From contig JAEYAO010000068.1 of assembly GCA_023456105.1 (NCBI GenBank), positions 1 through 25,184 on the forward strand: DNA of 25,184 bases, read 5' to 3'. Every line of letters starts with the position of its first letter. Position 1 is the stretch's first letter. This document shows positions 23,537 through 25,184 of the stretch, piece by piece. Under the pieces are notes generated by a model that was not told the origin of the DNA, did no database searches, and worked only from the letters and a program-made list of their open reading frames with translations. The DNA is from Pseudomonadota bacterium (GTDB taxonomy: Bacteria; Pseudomonadota; Alphaproteobacteria; Caulobacterales; Caulobacteraceae). The position numbers and the translations under genes were made by a program.

Positions 23537-23955
23537 TTAGGGCGCGACGGCCATGGAGCGGCTGGCTTTGCTCAGCAGGCTTTCGACGCGGCGGCCCGCA
23601 TCGGCGCCGTTCATGGCGTCCGTCGCCTGGTCCAGGAACGCGGCGACTTCCGGCGTCGGATCGACCCGCGCCATGCCCCAGTCGGGAAACAGCCGGGCCT
23701 CGATCGGCTCGTCGCTGAGGATGCGGATGCCGGCGTGGCGGGTGTCTCGTCCAGCCGCTTCATCAGGCGGTCCAGATCGGCGCGCGTGCCCTCGATCACC
23801 TGCAGGAACCGGCCTTCGCAGCGCATCAGCACGCCCGTCAGGTGATCGCGCCGGTTGTTGCGGTCGGACGCGCCGACGATGTCGATCAGCGGCATCAGGC
23901 CGTCGGCGGCCGCGCCCACGGCGTCGCTGACATAGACGATGCGAGACAAGGGCAT
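23537..23955 (-). pseudogene. BLUF-domain blue-light sensor, interrupted by a one-base frameshift
   Basis: Two frames together spell one BLUF protein of about 140 residues. From the ATG at 23955 (AAGGAC ten bases before) come MPLSRIVYVSDA, DRNNRRDHLTGVL and GRFLQVIEG, holding the flavin-site Tyr8, Asn33/34 and Gln52. Near 23746 this frame runs into unrelated residues. The neighbouring frame goes on exactly where the family would, with RHAGIRILSDEPIEARLFPDWGM, and ends SRSMAVAP at 23537. The span of 419 bases is one short of whole codons, as expected for a single lost base. BLUF proteins bind FAD and signal blue light; this is a stand-alone type with a short helical C-terminus and no output domain. 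It could be a genuine null allele or a sequencing error. Confidence 0.8.
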
Positions 23956-23972
23956 GGGCGGTGTCGTCCTTG

Positions 23973-23991
23973 AAGGTGTGAAAAACACCTT
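23973..23991 (-). promoter_or_regulatory. Small hairpin in the leader of the BLUF gene
   Basis: AAGGTGT and ACACCTT flank a TTTTC loop, a perfect seven-pair stem on the minus strand. It lies just before the AAGGAC ribosome site of the BLUF frame. Structure is seen directly; function is unknown, and it could affect translation or stabilise the transcript end left by the terminator behind it. Confidence 0.35.
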
Positions 23992-24006
23992 GGCGGATCA
24001 GGACTG

Positions 24007-24048
24007 AATAAAAGCCTCCGACCGGCTGCGGCGGCCGGTCGCGGAGGC
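24007..24048 (-). terminator. Rho-independent terminator, minus strand, upstream of the BLUF gene
   Basis: On the minus strand GCCTCCG(CG)ACCGGC pairs with GCCGGTCGGAGGC (13 pairs with a two-base bulge), and TTTTATT follows at 24013-24007. This is a strong intrinsic terminator in form. It sits in the divergent gap between hslV and the BLUF gene and points toward BLUF, so no annotated gene ends there. On the plus strand it has no T-run. Confidence 0.65.
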
Positions 24049-24094
24049 AAGGGGACGGCTTGATGGGCGAGGCCTTCGTCGCCATCTGGCGGAC

Positions 24095-24658
24095 ATGAAC
24101 ACCGCCTCCGACACCGCCTCGCCCGGCTGGCACGGCACCACCATCCTGGCGGTACGCAAGAACGGCCGCACCGTGATCGCCGGCGACGGCCAGGTCTCCA
24201 TGGGGCCGACCATCGTAAAGGGCGCCGCGCGCAAGGTGCGCACCCTCGCGAACGGCCGCGTGCTGGCGGGCTTCGCCGGGGCCACGGCCGACGCCTTCAC
24301 CCTGATCGAGCGGCTGGAGGCCAAGCTGGAGCAGTATCCGGACCAGCTGGCGCGCGCCTGCGTCGACCTGGCCAAGGACTGGCGCACCGACCGCTACCTG
24401 CGCCGGCTGGAGGCCATGCTGCTGGTGGCGGACGCCCATTCGATCTTCACCGTGACCGGCGTCGGCGACGTGCTGGAGCCGGAACACGGCGTCGCGGCCG
24501 TCGGCTCGGGCGGCAACTTCGCCCTGTCCGCCGCCCGCGCCCTGATCGAGGAAACCGATCTGGACGCCGAGGCCATCGCGCGCAAGGCCATGAAGATCGC
24601 CGCCGAGGTCTGCGTCTACACCAACGGCAATCTGACGGTGGAGACGCTGAGCGCCTGA
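24095..24658 (+). CDS. hslV: ATP-dependent protease proteolytic subunit HslV
   Basis: HslV forms the double-hexamer peptidase chamber of the HslUV (ClpQY) protease in the cytosol. The 187 residues show the N-terminal-nucleophile fold. After a 14-residue leader ending WHG comes TTILAVRK, whose first Thr (Thr15) is the catalytic residue after leader removal. AGDGQVSMG, VLAGFAGATADAFTL, LLVADAHSIFTVTG and AVGSGGNFALSAARAL follow. The short propeptide, with WHGTTIL, is usual in alphaproteobacteria, whereas E. coli has only Met. The ATG at 24095 is consistent with this; the ribosome site is weak. The partner hslU is not next to it; a DUF4893 lipoprotein gene follows 74 bases later. No convincing heat-shock promoter was seen. 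Confidence 0.95.
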   Translation: MNTASDTASPGWHGTTILAVRKNGRTVIAGDGQVSMGPTIVKGAARKVRTLANGRVLAGFAGATADAFTLIERLEAKLEQYPDQLARACVDLAKDWRTDRYLRRLEAMLLVADAHSIFTVTGVGDVLEPEHGVAAVGSGGNFALSAARALIEETDLDAEAIARKAMKIAAEVCVYTNGNLTVETLSA

Positions 24659-24732
24659 CCGGGCGCTGAACCGAAGGCCAGCGTGGCCGTTTGACCGGGC
24701 GTCGCCGACCCTGCGATGGATGGAGCCCGCAC

Positions 24733-25184
24733 ATGCGCGCCTGCACGCCCCTTCTTGTCTCGTCGATCCTGCTCGCGACCTCTCTCGCGGCTTGCGGAGA
24801 CCGACACCGGGAGACGGAGCCTTCGGCGCCCGCGCCCGGGACGCCCCCCATCCCGGCCGAGAACGTCGCCGCCTCGGACGCCTCCGCCACGCCGCCGTCG
24901 GCGGGACAGGCCGCGCCCGATCAGGGTCTTCAGGGCGGAAGCGCCGACTGGCGCACCGTCGCGCGCGCCACCGACGCCAGCCTGCTGGGGCGGCTGGACC
25001 AGGCCTGGCGCCTCGGCCGCGCCGAGGCCGAGGACTCGGGCTTCGCCGCCCAGGTCGAGGCGCTGGGTCCCTTGGTCGATCCGAACGCCGCCAGGGCCGG
25101 CCAGCTTCAGCCGCCCCCGGGCGCCTATCGCTGCCGCACGATCAAGCTGGGCCGCAAGGTCGAGGGCCAGGGGCTGGCCTATGT
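24733..25184 (+). CDS. DUF4893 domain-containing lipoprotein (partial, runs off the window)
   Basis: The frame from the ATG at 24733 stays open to the window edge (150 codons). It begins with a lipoprotein signal, MRACTPLLVSSILLATSLAAC, with the lipobox LAAC and Cys21. A low-complexity Ala/Pro/Ser linker (about 25-70) would reach from the membrane. Then comes a folded region DWRTVARATDASLLGRLDQAW, and PPPGAYRCRTIKLGRK, which resembles the central part of DUF4893 proteins. The function of that family is unknown. A purine-rich TGGATGGAG eight bases upstream may act as ribosome site. The C-terminus is outside the window. Confidence 0.75.
   Translation, partial: MRACTPLLVSSILLATSLAACGDRHRETEPSAPAPGTPPIPAENVAASDASATPPSAGQAAPDQGLQGGSADWRTVARATDASLLGRLDQAWRLGRAEAEDSGFAAQVEALGPLVDPNAARAGQLQPPPGAYRCRTIKLGRKVEGQGLAY

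Noticed and set aside
23969..24000. Heat-shock (sigma-32) promoter for hslV starting with CTTGAAG
   Set aside because: The -35-like CTTGAA is present but no CCCCAT-type -10 follows at the right distance, and the site is more than 90 bases from the ATG.

Overview
The window is dense, high-GC alphaproteobacterial chromosome, most likely from the Caulobacteraceae (a Brevundimonas-like genome). This assignment rests on strong G/C third-position codon bias, TGATG/ATGA stop-start overlaps, promoters of the TTGACS-N-GCTANA kind, and the gene set (CobT, DUF4893, fabA-fabB, a BLUF protein). No species-level marker is present, so the genus is an inference.

Layout. Positions 1-1113 are the edge of a decayed mobile region: the right end of an IS3-family insertion sequence cuts a tyrosine integrase gene, which lies beside the 3' end of a tRNA-Ala(CGC) gene. 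From 1.2 to 7.3 kb a plus-strand run carries YggT, a 3-hydroxybutyryl-CoA dehydrogenase, a small membrane protein, a DUF418 membrane protein, CobT and a phytase-like lipoprotein. From 7.25 to 11.3 kb a minus-strand trehalose operon reads otsB, a GH15 glycosidase, otsA; its last gene overlaps the phytase-like gene tail to tail. From 11.4 to 15.6 kb is a plus-strand cell-surface polysaccharide cluster: arabinose-5-phosphate isomerase, glycosyltransferase, Wza-type export lipoprotein and an unrecognised protein. From 15.6 to 18.65 kb are yciA, def, a small membrane protein, fmt and truA. A pair of oppositely oriented palindromic repeats separates truA from the convergent fabA-fabB operon (18.8-20.6 kb), which is preceded by an SH3 protein on the same strand. 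The last part holds an O-antigen-ligase-type membrane protein, a MoeB/ThiF-type adenylyltransferase, a frameshifted BLUF photoreceptor gene, hslV and the start of a DUF4893 lipoprotein that runs off the window.

How the genes work together. def and fmt handle the formyl group of initiator Met-tRNA and nascent proteins. FabA and FabB make the branch to unsaturated fatty acids. OtsA and OtsB make trehalose, with a GH15 enzyme that may act on it. KdsD, the glycosyltransferase, the export lipoprotein and the more distant Wzy-type protein fit LPS or exopolysaccharide synthesis. I found no clear new defence or mobile system. The points most worth a second look are the integrase/IS/tRNA junction, the broken BLUF gene with an orphan minus-strand terminator upstream of it, a probably leaderless def mRNA, an SD-masking hairpin before the DUF418 gene, and several unrecognised small genes in otherwise well-known operons. 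No stretch longer than about 300 bases lacks a gene.
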